DNA from: Elusimicrobia bacterium CG_4_9_14_3_um_filter_62_55
GTDB lineage: Bacteria; Elusimicrobiota; Elusimicrobia; UBA1565
DNA length: 46,386 nucleotides
Direction: 5' to 3'
Assembly: GCA_002790095.1 (NCBI GenBank)
Contig: PFUL01000193.1
Coordinates: forward strand, 1-46,386
Shown: positions 16,852-24,764 of the stretch, piece after piece
Position numbering within the stretch: the first letter of the stretch is position 1
Layout of the letters: the number at the start of each line of letters is the position of its first letter
Notes under the pieces: model-generated
What the model saw: only the letters and a program-made list of their open reading frames with translations
Database searches by the model: none
Told to the model about the DNA's origin: nothing
Program-made: the position numbers and the translations under genes

Positions 16852-18501
16852 TTACAACGCTCGCGTCAAAGAAAAACTCAAATGGGAAACCGAGGAGGAC
16901 GACTGCAGAGACGAGTGTAAAAATGTAAGCGAAAGCGTTGTTTTTCCTAATGCGTAAAACGCCCCGAAACCTGATTTGTACTGCCGCCCATCGGCGACGC
17001 TCACATGAGCGTTCAGATGCAGCCCCCAGAGAAAACGGTAATTCGCGCCCCCGCGAATGTTCCTCGATGCGTACACCGCCCCCGTTTCCGTCTTGGTCGT
17101 GCTGAAGTTGAAGCCTCCGTCGGTGCGAAGCCGCGCGATCGGGGTCGCGGAAGCTGACACATTGAATTGATCATTGACCGAACGCCCCGAAGCGGAAGAG
17201 CCTCGGCGCTCGGTGCGCGTGTAGCGAAACGAAGACTCGCCGACTCCCGATTGACGGTTTCCGCCGAATTCGCAGCGCCGCGTTCTTTGGCGATCTCCCC
17301 CGCCGCCGCTGATCGCCTGGGAACCGCTGGTTTGAAAATCGGCGAACACCTCCAACGGAGGCCGGGGCTTCAACGTCAATCGGGAACCGAAAGAATCGCT
17401 GAAGGTCGCGACGCCCGTCGGCCCCCGAGTGATCCGCCCGTCGGCGTTGGCGCTGGTCCCGACCCGCCCGTCGGCGAAGCGCAGTTGAACGCCCGGCGCG
17501 GCGCCCAACGAACGGCTGGAGCCGAAACTCGAGCGGGTCACGTTCCCGTTCACGCTGTTGGAAAAAGTCCCGTTGCGAAGAGGACGATTGCTGGCCATGC
17601 GAAAGTCGTGATACACCGCCGTTTGCCGGAACAACAAGTCGCGCTGCGCGTCGTTCGAGTAGCTGAGGACGTGCTTCCAATGCTTCGTTTGAATGTCCCG
17701 GCCGCGCAAACCGATGCGGTTCGAAACGGATTTCTGAGTGGCGACCCCGTCATTCGACAGACGGTTGTAGTTCGAATTGATGGAAAATGATTGAAGCCCG
17801 AGCGGCTTGATCTCGTTGCGGCTGTAATCCAGAGAACCGCGCCGGGTCCCCAGCAGCGGCGCCGGCGAAAGACTGAGACGGTCATCGGTCCTGCGCTCAT
17901 CCTCGGAGAATTTCAGACGGACGCGGCCGATTCGATGCGAGATCGTGTCCGTCCGAAGATGGAGTTTCTGATCGGTCGGAATAGGACCGTTGAGATCCCG
18001 CACCGTGTTGAATTGACGAGAAACGCTAAGACTCGGCAGCTTCCATAACGTCAGTCCCGAAGTAAATCCCCAGCCGTCATCGGAGACGGTATGCCCGGGC
18101 GCCCCTCCGCTGCCGCTGAATTTCGTGCTCCGGACCGAGAAGTTCGGATCGAACACGAAGTACCTGCGCACCGAAGGATGGAAGAGCTGGGCGGAGGCGT
18201 TATAGGCGAAGATCCGCTGTCTGGGCGAATCCACGCTGACCGACGCGTCGACGTTGGCTCCATCGGAATATTCCACACCGGAATCGAACGAGCCGACGGC
18301 GCGGTTCAGAAGCAGTCCGCCCAGATCCAGATTATAACCGTGAAACAGCGAGGAATCGGTGCGGCGCTCCGAGGGGTTGCGCACGGCGATGTTGTCGTAT
18401 CGGAACCGCATGAGACCGGAACGCCTGAGGGCGAAGGCCCGGGCGCACGGAGTCGCGAGAATCAGCGCCGCGGCCGTGATGATGCGGCTCAATCTCGTCA
18501 T
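16852..18501 (-). CDS. Outer-membrane beta-barrel, possible cytochrome porin partner
   Basis: 549 residues with a signal peptide (cleavage near PCARA-FA). The mature protein is Ser/Arg/Asn-rich with alternating polar and hydrophobic residues throughout, consistent with a barrel of many strands. It ends in short amphipathic strands (VSHLSFSLTRAL); the C-terminal residue is Leu rather than the usual Phe. It lies 5 bp behind a cytochrome gene, so the pair could form a porin-cytochrome conduit for electrons across the outer membrane, as in MtrAB or Geobacter porin-cytochrome complexes. No sequence similarity to MtrB could be confirmed by eye. Confidence 0.65.
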   Translation of the reverse strand: MTRLSRIITAAALILATPCARAFALRRSGLMRFRYDNIAVRNPSERRTDSSLFHGYNLDLGGLLLNRAVGSFDSGVEYSDGANVDASVSVDSPRQRIFAYNASAQLFHPSVRRYFVFDPNFSVRSTKFSGSGGAPGHTVSDDGWGFTSGLTLWKLPSLSVSRQFNTVRDLNGPIPTDQKLHLRTDTISHRIGRVRLKFSEDERRTDDRLSLSPAPLLGTRRGSLDYSRNEIKPLGLQSFSINSNYNRLSNDGVATQKSVSNRIGLRGRDIQTKHWKHVLSYSNDAQRDLLFRQTAVYHDFRMASNRPLRNGTFSNSVNGNVTRSSFGSSRSLGAAPGVQLRFADGRVGTSANADGRITRGPTGVATFSDSFGSRLTLKPRPPLEVFADFQTSGSQAISGGGGDRQRTRRCEFGGNRQSGVGESSFRYTRTERRGSSASGRSVNDQFNVSASATPIARLRTDGGFNFSTTKTETGAVYASRNIRGGANYRFLWGLHLNAHVSVADGRQYKSGFGAFYALGKTTLSLTFLHSSLQSSSSVSHLSFSLTRAL

Positions 18502-18506
18502 TGTTC

Positions 18507-20390
18507 CTACGGATCGTATCCACCCGCGTTTGTGCCGTGCTTGCCGTGGCAGCCCGCCGCGTCGGAGTAGCAGCTCAGCCTGCCGTAGGAATTGGGACCG
18601 TTCGCCTTCTTAAATCCCTTCAGTACCAGCTTGTCGTAAGGCCCGGGACCGTTGTAGTTGTACGGCGCAGGCTCACCCGCGTATCCGATCAGACGCCCGC
18701 GCCGTGCGCCGTGCGGATTGACAACGTGGCACACGACGCACTGCATTCCCTTCCCATCAAAGGTTTCACCGCCATGCTCTTCATGCGCTTCATTCAACAT
18801 GTTGCCGCTGCTCTTCATCGCGTGACAATTCACGCAGAACAGGTCGCTCGACCAGTTGCTCGCGTCCTGCTTAATATCGCGCAGCGTCCATAACGCGCCG
18901 AAAGCGTTCTTAGGCCAAAACCTTCGGGGCCCCTTCAGTAAAGACTGGGACGCGGACCCGTGCGGACCGGCGGGATCGCCCGCGACATCCGACGCGTGAC
19001 AATCGGAACAGGTCATGGTCTGATGCCCCGGTCCCGATGCGGCGTTCCACGGAGCCGACATCTGCCCGACCGCCAACGCTTTCGGGGATGCGCTTCCCGC
19101 CTGATCGTTCGCGGCGTTTAGCACCGGATGGGCGGAACGGTTGTTCGGATTAAACTCAACGCTTTGATCCGTCGAACCGGCCGGGGGCACCGACCCGAAC
19201 GCGTAGTAGGAGTGGCATTTAAAGCAAAGTTGGTATTCCTTGTAGTTGGCCGTGTCGGCGAAATCCTGACGCACGAAGGAGGTCGCCGCCTGCCAGGCGT
19301 TGGGGGCGCCGTAGACGGGTTCGACGCCCCAACCGCCCAAGAGCGCGGCGCCGATCTTGTTTCCCGGAGAGGCGTGAACCCCGGTTCCGGCCTGGTGCGG
19401 ATTGTGGCAGTCCCAGCATTCCGCGTGACGCCGGCTCGGTCCGAAATTCGAGGCATCCCGCTCGGGGTTCACGTGCACGCCCGTTTTTGATTCCGTGGGA
19501 TGGCGCGAGGCTTTCCGGTACGCGTTTTTGATATCCTTCGCCCCGATCAGACTCGGGGAGCCGTGGCAGGTAAAGCAGGTATTTTCCTCGACGTCGCGCA
19601 GGATATACGCCTGTGCGGAGGACGCCCCGTGGACGCGATGACACCCGAGGCAGGAGCGCTCCCCGACCGTCGTTTGAGCGCCCCCGGATGGTGCATAAAC
19701 CGCATTCGAGATCCGGTGGGCGCTGGAATTGAAATTCGTTTTCTGATGGCAGGACGTGCACAGCGCGGCATTCTCGTTGGACTTGACCAGAAATTTTCCG
19801 TAAGTGTTGTCGTGCGGTTCATGGCAGGATACGCATTCGACCCGGTTCGTCGGCCCGTAGACCTTGACCGGATCTCCCTCCGGCGGTAGCTGGATCTCGG
19901 GATCCGTGCCCGGAGCCGTCGGGGGTCCCGCCCCGGGCTTGACGTCATAGAGCACCGGGTGGTCGTTGCTGAGATCGGCGCCGATCACGAAGGATTCCCC
20001 CATCGCTCCGGTCATCTGAAGGGAATTCGGGGCGATATTGAACAAACTGCCCAGAGCCGTGACGCCGTCGTGACAGGAGAGACAGAGCTTGGTCTTGGAT
20101 ACGTTCAAGTCCGACATCGTCGGCGACTTGATCCCCAAATAGTTGTTCAGGTAATTCGACGAATAGAAGGTGAACTGAACCTCCGAATCAGAGCGGTTCC
20201 ACAACGGCGAAAGCGCCGCCGGGCGATGCGCCGCGTGGCAAAAAAGACAGGAGATGCGGTTTTCGGTCGCCTTCGGACCCGTACTCGCGCTCCCCGCCGA
20301 AAGATCGTGCTTCGAGTTGATGACCGACAGCGCGCGCAGCGGAACGGCTCCGGCGAGCAGAAGTACGGCGATCAGAATTTTTTTGTTCAT
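18507..20390 (-). CDS. Multihaem cytochrome c, 11 CXXCH plus one CX6CH
   Basis: 627 residues with a signal peptide (MNKKILIAVLLLAG...). Eleven CXXCH haem-attachment motifs are visible (CLFCH, CLSCH, CVSCH, CTSCH, CLGCH, CFTCH, CWDCH, CFKCH, CSDCH, CVNCH, CVVCH), many with nearby His as distal ligands. A twelfth candidate near the C-terminus, CYSDAAGCH, has six residues between the cysteines. The protein should be exported and haem-loaded by cytochrome c maturation. Its ATG overlaps the stop of the NHL gene (ATGA) and the barrel gene follows, so it is likely part of an electron-transfer conduit. Confidence 0.92.
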   Translation of the reverse strand: MNKKILIAVLLLAGAVPLRALSVINSKHDLSAGSASTGPKATENRISCLFCHAAHRPAALSPLWNRSDSEVQFTFYSSNYLNNYLGIKSPTMSDLNVSKTKLCLSCHDGVTALGSLFNIAPNSLQMTGAMGESFVIGADLSNDHPVLYDVKPGAGPPTAPGTDPEIQLPPEGDPVKVYGPTNRVECVSCHEPHDNTYGKFLVKSNENAALCTSCHQKTNFNSSAHRISNAVYAPSGGAQTTVGERSCLGCHRVHGASSAQAYILRDVEENTCFTCHGSPSLIGAKDIKNAYRKASRHPTESKTGVHVNPERDASNFGPSRRHAECWDCHNPHQAGTGVHASPGNKIGAALLGGWGVEPVYGAPNAWQAATSFVRQDFADTANYKEYQLCFKCHSYYAFGSVPPAGSTDQSVEFNPNNRSAHPVLNAANDQAGSASPKALAVGQMSAPWNAASGPGHQTMTCSDCHASDVAGDPAGPHGSASQSLLKGPRRFWPKNAFGALWTLRDIKQDASNWSSDLFCVNCHAMKSSGNMLNEAHEEHGGETFDGKGMQCVVCHVVNPHGARRGRLIGYAGEPAPYNYNGPGPYDKLVLKGFKKANGPNSYGRLSCYSDAAGCHGKHGTNAGGYDP

Positions 20391-21403
20391 GGCGCGCCCT
20401 CTTTCAGGTATTGGAAAACCTGAACCCGTGCGTTGTAGCTGTCGGCGACATAGACCCGGTCCCGGGCGTCGACGGAAATCCCCCCGGGCATGCTGAACTC
20501 CCCGGGACGGCCGCCGGCGCGGCCGACGAACAGCAAAAGCCGGCTTGACTCATCGAAAATCTGGAAGGCGTCGAACGCCGCGTCCGCAAGGTACACGTGA
20601 CCCTCGGAGTCGCGGGCCACGCCGCGCGGCCGGGCCAAATATCCGGGCCGGTTTCCGTTGCTTCCCAACTCGCCGCGAAAGTCCCCGCCGCCGCCGAACC
20701 ACTGCACCCGGAAGTTCCCGGAATCGTTGACCCACAACTGATCCGCAGCGCGGTCGTACCACAGATAGGTCGGAAAGTTGAATTCGCCGGCGGCGGTTCC
20801 GCGGCTGCCGAAGGCATAAAGGAACACCCCTTCCAGCCCGAAGACGGCGATCCGATGATTCTCCACGTCGCTGACAAAGACCGCCCGGTCCGATACGGCC
20901 AGCGCGGCCGGCCGGCCCATCCCCTGCGGATCTCCCTCCAGCTCCCCGATGATTTTTCCCTCGCCATCGAGGATAAAAACCGTGCGCAACGAGGAATCCA
21001 AGACGAATAGACGCCCGTCGGGAGCCGCCGCGACGCTGACCGGACTGCGCAGTCGCTCCCGGTCGGAACGCGGCCACCACTCCCCTTCACCGTCGCCCTC
21101 GCGATAGCGCAGCACGCCGTGCGCGCCGGGATCCGCGACAAAGACGGTCCCGTTTGCGGCGAACACGCCGGTGGGCTGCACGAGCCGGTCTTGCGCGACC
21201 TGTCCGGCTTCATCGAGACCGATCAATTTGCGCATCACCGCGCCGAACCAGCCGGCGGCCGCGATTTTGGGCCCCTCGATCGCTTGGACGAAGCGCAGCC
21301 GCGCCCGCTCGGGCGCCGGAGGCCATTGCGGCGAGGGGACCGGAACCGCGGCCGCCGCGGTGAACACCGCGGCGAGAGCGATGAGCGCGAGTTTCCGCTT
21401 CAT
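20387..21403 (-). CDS. NHL-repeat beta-propeller, exported
   Basis: 338 residues from the ATG at 21403 (MKRKLALIALAAVFTAAAAV), a signal peptide. Six NHL-type blades follow (examples: QPTGVFAANGTVFVADPGAHGVLRY, GRPAALAVSDRAVFVSDVENHRIAVF, ARPRGVARDSEGHVYLADAAFDAFQIF). NHL propellers of this kind accompany multihaem cytochromes in many anaerobes and probably act as extracytoplasmic scaffolds. It overlaps both neighbours by 4 bp and is a paralogue of 22672-23736. Confidence 0.88.
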   Translation of the reverse strand: MKRKLALIALAAVFTAAAAVPVPSPQWPPAPERARLRFVQAIEGPKIAAAGWFGAVMRKLIGLDEAGQVAQDRLVQPTGVFAANGTVFVADPGAHGVLRYREGDGEGEWWPRSDRERLRSPVSVAAAPDGRLFVLDSSLRTVFILDGEGKIIGELEGDPQGMGRPAALAVSDRAVFVSDVENHRIAVFGLEGVFLYAFGSRGTAAGEFNFPTYLWYDRAADQLWVNDSGNFRVQWFGGGGDFRGELGSNGNRPGYLARPRGVARDSEGHVYLADAAFDAFQIFDESSRLLLFVGRAGGRPGEFSMPGGISVDARDRVYVADSYNARVQVFQYLKEGAP

Positions 21404-21780
21404 CGCTTCCCCCCGTCGATGAGAACCTGCCGCAGGTTCTCGTCTTTGAGCGCTTCCTTCAGTATCTTTCTCATCCGCCATGCCGTCGCCAAACGCACCT
21501 TTAGCCTCACGGAGAGATCCGAACAGGTGGGCTTACCCTCTGCCACCATCTTCGCCGCCTCGGCCCAGGTACCGAGAGTAAGATGGGAGCGCGCCAACGC
21601 CGTTCCCGTCAGGTCGGTGAACGTTCGCCCGCAGCCCGCGCAGCGCAGCTTGCGTCGCCCCGCGCCGCGCGAGTGAACCGAGCATTCCCGGTTCCCGCAG
21701 CGGGGACAGCGCAATCCGTCCTTCCACCGCAGGGTCTGCAGCCGTTCGAGAAGCTCTGTTTCGCGGTCGGGCGTGTTCAT
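21400..21780 (-). CDS. Stand-alone IS1595-type zinc-ribbon/HTH protein
   Basis: 126 residues. A zinc ribbon (Cys25, 28, 47, 50: CPRCGN...LRCAGCGRTF) is followed by FTDLTGTALARSHLTLGTW and a helical segment (KVRLATAWRMRKILKEAL). This is the N-terminal DNA-binding half of IS1595-family transposases, but the protein stops exactly where the DDE catalytic domain would begin. Nothing resembling that domain or terminal repeats is seen nearby. The stop overlaps the NHL start (ATGA), so it is built into the operon. A domesticated DNA-binding regulator is the likeliest reading; a decayed transposase is the alternative. Confidence 0.75.
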   Translation of the reverse strand: MNTPDRETELLERLQTLRWKDGLRCPRCGNRECSVHSRGAGRRKLRCAGCGRTFTDLTGTALARSHLTLGTWAEAAKMVAEGKPTCSDLSVRLKVRLATAWRMRKILKEALKDENLRQVLIDGGKR

Positions 21781-21827
21781 CGTTCAATCCAAAGCGAACA
21801 TCTCAAAGCGTAAAATCCTTCTCAAAA

Positions 21828-21851
21828 AGATCCCCGGTTCCCCGGGGATCT
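21828..21851 (-). terminator. Intrinsic terminator after tetrahaem cytochrome gene
   Basis: A 10-bp perfect stem (AGATCCCCGG paired with CCGGGGATCT) with a 4-nt loop is followed on the minus strand by TTTTT. It lies 11 bp beyond the stop of the tetrahaem gene and 48 bp before the zinc-ribbon ATG. It therefore ends one unit and may attenuate the next. Confidence 0.85.
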
Positions 21852-21862
21852 CTTTTGCAAAG

Positions 21863-22519
21863 TTACTTCGTGTTGTGGCAGTTCAAGCAGACGGTGCTGT
21901 TTCCGCCGGCATCGCCGTTGCGGACCAGTTTCGGCGCCGTCGTGTGATGCATGGTGTGGCAGGTGCCGCAGCCGATGTAGTACTTCATGCTGCCGTCGGC
22001 CTGCTCGACCTTGTCGTTGAACTCCATGACGGTCATGTCGGTCGACGCGTTTACGGAGCGCACCCGGCCGATGTTGTGGTTCTCGCTCAGATCCACGCCG
22101 AAGTTCGCCCGTCCCGCCGCCATCGTCACGCCGTTGGCGATCGCCGAAACGCCGTCGTGACAAGAAAGACATTTGCCCGAGGTGGCGTTCACGAAGCCCG
22201 CCGCGGTGATGTAGCTGCTGCCGTCTTCTACGTTGAGAAGATGAACGGAGCCGTGCGACTGAACGGCCCACGCGTTCTCCGCGGCCGGGTTTTGCCGGCC
22301 CCAGAGGGCCTCCATCTTCGCCGGCCTGTGCATCTCGTGGCAGGTCGAGCAGAGGTTCAGCGCGGGCGAGGTCTGCCCGTTCGCGCCGAGATAGGTGTTT
22401 ACGAAGTCATGCGCCGAGCCCTGGATCGGGACGCCGGCGTACGGAACATACGCGTTCGCTTGTCCCACGAACATCAAGCTCGCGACGATCAGTCCAAGCC
22501 CTAATTTGATTTGTTTCAT
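21863..22519 (-). CDS. Tetrahaem cytochrome c
   Basis: 218 residues from the ATG at 22519 (MKQIKLGLGLIVASLMFVGQ), a signal peptide cleaved near QANA-YV. Four CXXCH motifs: CSTCH, CLSCH, CGTCH (with TMHH following) and CLNCH. The order of motifs and the CLSCHDGV stretch resemble the N-terminal third of the 627-residue cytochrome, so they are probably related. Shine-Dalgarno AGGGAGAAG upstream. Single-gene unit: sigma-54 type promoter in front, strong terminator behind. Confidence 0.92.
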   Translation of the reverse strand: MKQIKLGLGLIVASLMFVGQANAYVPYAGVPIQGSAHDFVNTYLGANGQTSPALNLCSTCHEMHRPAKMEALWGRQNPAAENAWAVQSHGSVHLLNVEDGSSYITAAGFVNATSGKCLSCHDGVSAIANGVTMAAGRANFGVDLSENHNIGRVRSVNASTDMTVMEFNDKVEQADGSMKYYIGCGTCHTMHHTTAPKLVRNGDAGGNSTVCLNCHNTK

Positions 22520-22539
22520 GTTTGGTACTTCTCCCTGGT

Positions 22540-22573
22540 TTAGTAGTCGGCGACGGATCGCCTGTCCTACTAA
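22540..22573. repeat. Inverted repeat at tetrahaem transcription start
   Basis: Outer arms TTAGTAG (22540-22546) and CTACTAA (22567-22573) enclose inner arms GGCGA (22549-22553) and TCGCC (22558-22562) around a 4-nt loop. It lies between the Shine-Dalgarno and the -12 element. If transcription starts near 22564 only part would be in the mRNA, so it may be a DNA operator rather than an RNA hairpin. Confidence 0.4.
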
Positions 22574-22574
22574 C

Positions 22575-22590
22575 GGCAACGGAATTTCCT
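22575..22590 (-). promoter_or_regulatory. Sigma-54 -24/-12 promoter of tetrahaem gene
   Basis: The minus strand reads AGGAAATTCCGTTGCC: GG and GC at the correct spacing with TTGC. It shares GGAAAT and CGTTGC with the hemA2 element. Predicted start about 22564. Confidence 0.6.
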
Positions 22591-22606
22591 GGTTTTTTCC
22601 GTCGGG

Positions 22607-22626
22607 AGAACGCGTTTACGCGTTCT
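22607..22626. repeat. Perfect hairpin between activator site and promoter
   Basis: AGAACGCG-TTTA-CGCGTTCT, 8-bp arms and 4-nt loop. No T-tract follows on either strand, so a terminator for the NHL gene is doubtful. It sits between the sigma-54 element and the upstream palindromes. Confidence 0.45.
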
Positions 22627-22635
22627 TTGGGAGAC

Positions 22636-22672
22636 AGTGTGCGATATCGCGCACTCCATCGCGCGAATGCGC
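22636..22672 (-). promoter_or_regulatory. Tandem palindromes, candidate activator (UAS) sites
   Basis: A 20-bp palindrome at 22636-22655 (plus strand AGTGTGCGATATCGCGCACT, one G-T type mismatch pair) and a weaker one at 22661-22672 (GCGCGAATGCGC) have centres 21 bp apart. They lie about 69 and 90 bp upstream of the -12 element, the same geometry as upstream of hemA2. The second overlaps the stop codon of the NHL gene. Confidence 0.6.
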
Positions 22673-23736
22673 TATTTCTTTTCGTCCGGATAGGTGATGT
22701 ATTGAAACATCTGGATGCGGCGGTTTTTCGTGTCTGCGATGTAGATGACATCGTCTTGGTCGATGAAGATGTCCGAGGGGAGGGCCAGTCCGGAACGCCC
22801 GCCGCCCGGGTCGCCGTACCAGACCAGAAGCTGCCCTTCGCGATTGAATATCTGAACCCGATGGAAGAGGCCGTCCACGACATGAATGTACCCGTCGGAG
22901 TCGGTCGCCATCCCCCGCGGCCGGCCGAGATACCCGGGATTATTCCCCTGCTCCCCGAAGCCGGAGATCGCCGCGCCGGTAGAGGTAAAGAGGTGAACGC
23001 GGGCGACCAAGGGATCATTGACGAATATGGTTCCGTTCTCATCCACCCATAAATTGACCGGATTGGGCAGCGCCAGAAAATCTTTCTTCGCGTGGCGGGC
23101 CATATCTCCGACGTACTTCCCTTCTTTGGAAAAGAGCACGAGCCGCCGGTTCCCCTTGTCGACCAAGAGGAGCTTCCCTTCGGGAGTCAGAGCGATTCCG
23201 GCGGGACGGTTCAACCCCGCCGCTTCGCCGCCGGTAGCCTTCGCCTTCCACAACAGCTTCCCGTCCGGGGAATACGCCTTAAGCGACTGGTCTCCGGAAT
23301 CGGTGACATACATCCGCCCGTCGGCGTCCACCGCGACGTTCGCCGGGTTGACCAGCCGCCCATCCCCGCCCTCCCCGACATGCTTGATTTCCGAAGTCTC
23401 CAAGTCCAAAATCGTCAGTCGTCCGTCGCCGGTATCGGTGACATAGATCTTTTTTCCCAGCACGGCGATTCCGTACGGGACGGAAAAAATAGGCAGATCG
23501 GTATCCCCGCCGGAAAGCGCGGAGAACAGCTTTGCGAAGAATCCTTTTTTCTTCACTCCGGTCAGATCGGACTTCTTGCGAATGGAGCGTATATGCCGGA
23601 TGCGCGGGCGGGCCGGCGCTCCCGGGTATACGATCGGGCCGGTTGAAGCATCAACGGTCTCGGCGGCGGCCGGAAACGAGGCGGGGAACAATCCGGCTCC
23701 GATGGACATCGCGAACACTAGAAGAACGGGGTTCAT
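22672..23736 (-). CDS. NHL-repeat beta-propeller, exported
   Basis: 354 residues from the ATG at 23736 (MNPVLLVFAMSIGAGLFPAS), a signal peptide. After a basic, Pro-rich stretch (about 40-75) come six NHL blades (VPYGIAVLGKKIYVTDTGDGRLTIL, NPANVAVDADGRMYVTDSGDQSLKAY, GRPRGMATDSDGYIHVVDGLFHRVQIF, and so on). It overlaps the 11-haem cytochrome stop by 4 bp and is presumably co-expressed with it. Likely an extracytoplasmic partner or scaffold for the cytochromes. Confidence 0.88.
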   Translation of the reverse strand: MNPVLLVFAMSIGAGLFPASFPAAAETVDASTGPIVYPGAPARPRIRHIRSIRKKSDLTGVKKKGFFAKLFSALSGGDTDLPIFSVPYGIAVLGKKIYVTDTGDGRLTILDLETSEIKHVGEGGDGRLVNPANVAVDADGRMYVTDSGDQSLKAYSPDGKLLWKAKATGGEAAGLNRPAGIALTPEGKLLLVDKGNRRLVLFSKEGKYVGDMARHAKKDFLALPNPVNLWVDENGTIFVNDPLVARVHLFTSTGAAISGFGEQGNNPGYLGRPRGMATDSDGYIHVVDGLFHRVQIFNREGQLLVWYGDPGGGRSGLALPSDIFIDQDDVIYIADTKNRRIQMFQYITYPDEKK

Positions 23737-24722
23737 TTTTTGTGGCACTCCTTGCACATGACGAAGAAATCCCCCCGAGTCAACTTCGGGAACTTGCCGG
23801 CGTGCGGCTCATGACAAGACGCGCAGTCGAAGGGTTTTCCTTCACGGCGCGGATCCGACACCGACTCCTTCGCCGTCGGATGGCGAGTAATCGGATGGTT
23901 GTTTTTGAGCCAGGATTCGTGACAATTGAAGCAGATCGAGTCCAGCGAAGCTCGAATCAACGATGAACGCACGCTGACATGAGGGTTATGGCATGTGGTG
24001 CAGCCGCCGCCCGCTACGGGCGCGTGAACGGCGCCTTCAGCTTCCAAATTCCGGAAATTCGAATGGCAGATAAAGCAGGTTTCCTCCGGAGTCGACTTCA
24101 ACACGGCCTTCCCGTCGGCTTTCGTCTCGGCGTGGCACATATCGCAGGAGCGGGAGCCGAACGGTACATGCTCCTTGGCCTCGACCATCAGCTTTGGCTT
24201 TTGGGACGCGTGCGGATTATGACAGGCCGTACACGCCCCTTCGAACACGGAAACCCCCCCATGGGATTTCTTGATCGCGTCATCCGTCGTGTCGTGGCAG
24301 TTCGAGCAAAGCTCGTTGACGGGCGCAGACAACAACGGAGGATTCTCCGAGGCGTGTGGAACATGACAGGCGTCGCAATCCATTTCCTTAAAGACGTAGT
24401 GAACGACCGCCTTCTTTAGATCGGCGTCGCGCTCCGCGTGGCAGGAAAGGCAGAGCGGTTTTTTCTCCAGGACCCGCTTCGACGGATCCTTCGGATCGGC
24501 GTGGCATTTCGAGCACTCCCCCGATTTCGCAGGGGCGTGAGCGCCCGCTTTTTCCGAATATTCCTTCGCCTTGGCGGGGTTCGCTTCCGCGAACGCGTCC
24601 GTTTTGGACTTCTTTAGGCCGCTGAAAAATCCCGCGGACGCGTCTCCCGCCGGTACGCTCGCCAATAGTATCGCCCCTAAAATCATCCCGCACCCGGATT
24701 TCACGCGCTGAAAAGATGTCAT
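23733..24722 (-). CDS. Undecahaem cytochrome c (11 CXXCH)
   Basis: 329 residues with a signal peptide. Eleven CXXCH motifs: CSKCH, CLSCH, CDACH, CSNCH, CTACH, CDMCH, CFICH, CTTCH, CFNCH, CASCH, CKECH. Several are followed by NPH or PHA, giving the paired 'CXXCH...CxxCHxPHA' repeat of the doubled-CXXCH (DmsE/OmcA-like) type. About one haem per 27 residues implies a haem wire. A strong Shine-Dalgarno (AGGAGAAAGGAG) and a sigma-54 type promoter lie directly upstream. Periplasmic or outer-membrane electron carrier; partners unknown. Confidence 0.93.
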   Translation of the reverse strand: MTSFQRVKSGCGMILGAILLASVPAGDASAGFFSGLKKSKTDAFAEANPAKAKEYSEKAGAHAPAKSGECSKCHADPKDPSKRVLEKKPLCLSCHAERDADLKKAVVHYVFKEMDCDACHVPHASENPPLLSAPVNELCSNCHDTTDDAIKKSHGGVSVFEGACTACHNPHASQKPKLMVEAKEHVPFGSRSCDMCHAETKADGKAVLKSTPEETCFICHSNFRNLEAEGAVHAPVAGGGCTTCHNPHVSVRSSLIRASLDSICFNCHESWLKNNHPITRHPTAKESVSDPRREGKPFDCASCHEPHAGKFPKLTRGDFFVMCKECHKK

Positions 24723-24748
24723 TTGCTCCTTTCTCCTCTTCAGAACCG

Positions 24749-24764
24749 GGCAACGGTTTTGCCG
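24749..24764 (-). promoter_or_regulatory. Sigma-54 -24/-12 promoter of 11-haem cytochrome operon
   Basis: The minus strand reads CGGCAAAACCGTTGCC: GGCA and TTGC with correct spacing. It starts directly after the stop codon of the spermidine-synthase remnant. Predicted start about 24738, giving a short leader that holds the Shine-Dalgarno. Confidence 0.6.

Noticed and set aside
23742-23756. Sigma-54-like TGGCAC...TTGCAC on the plus strand
   Set aside because: The GG to GC spacing is two bases too short and it lies inside the C-terminal codons of the 11-haem cytochrome gene on the other strand.
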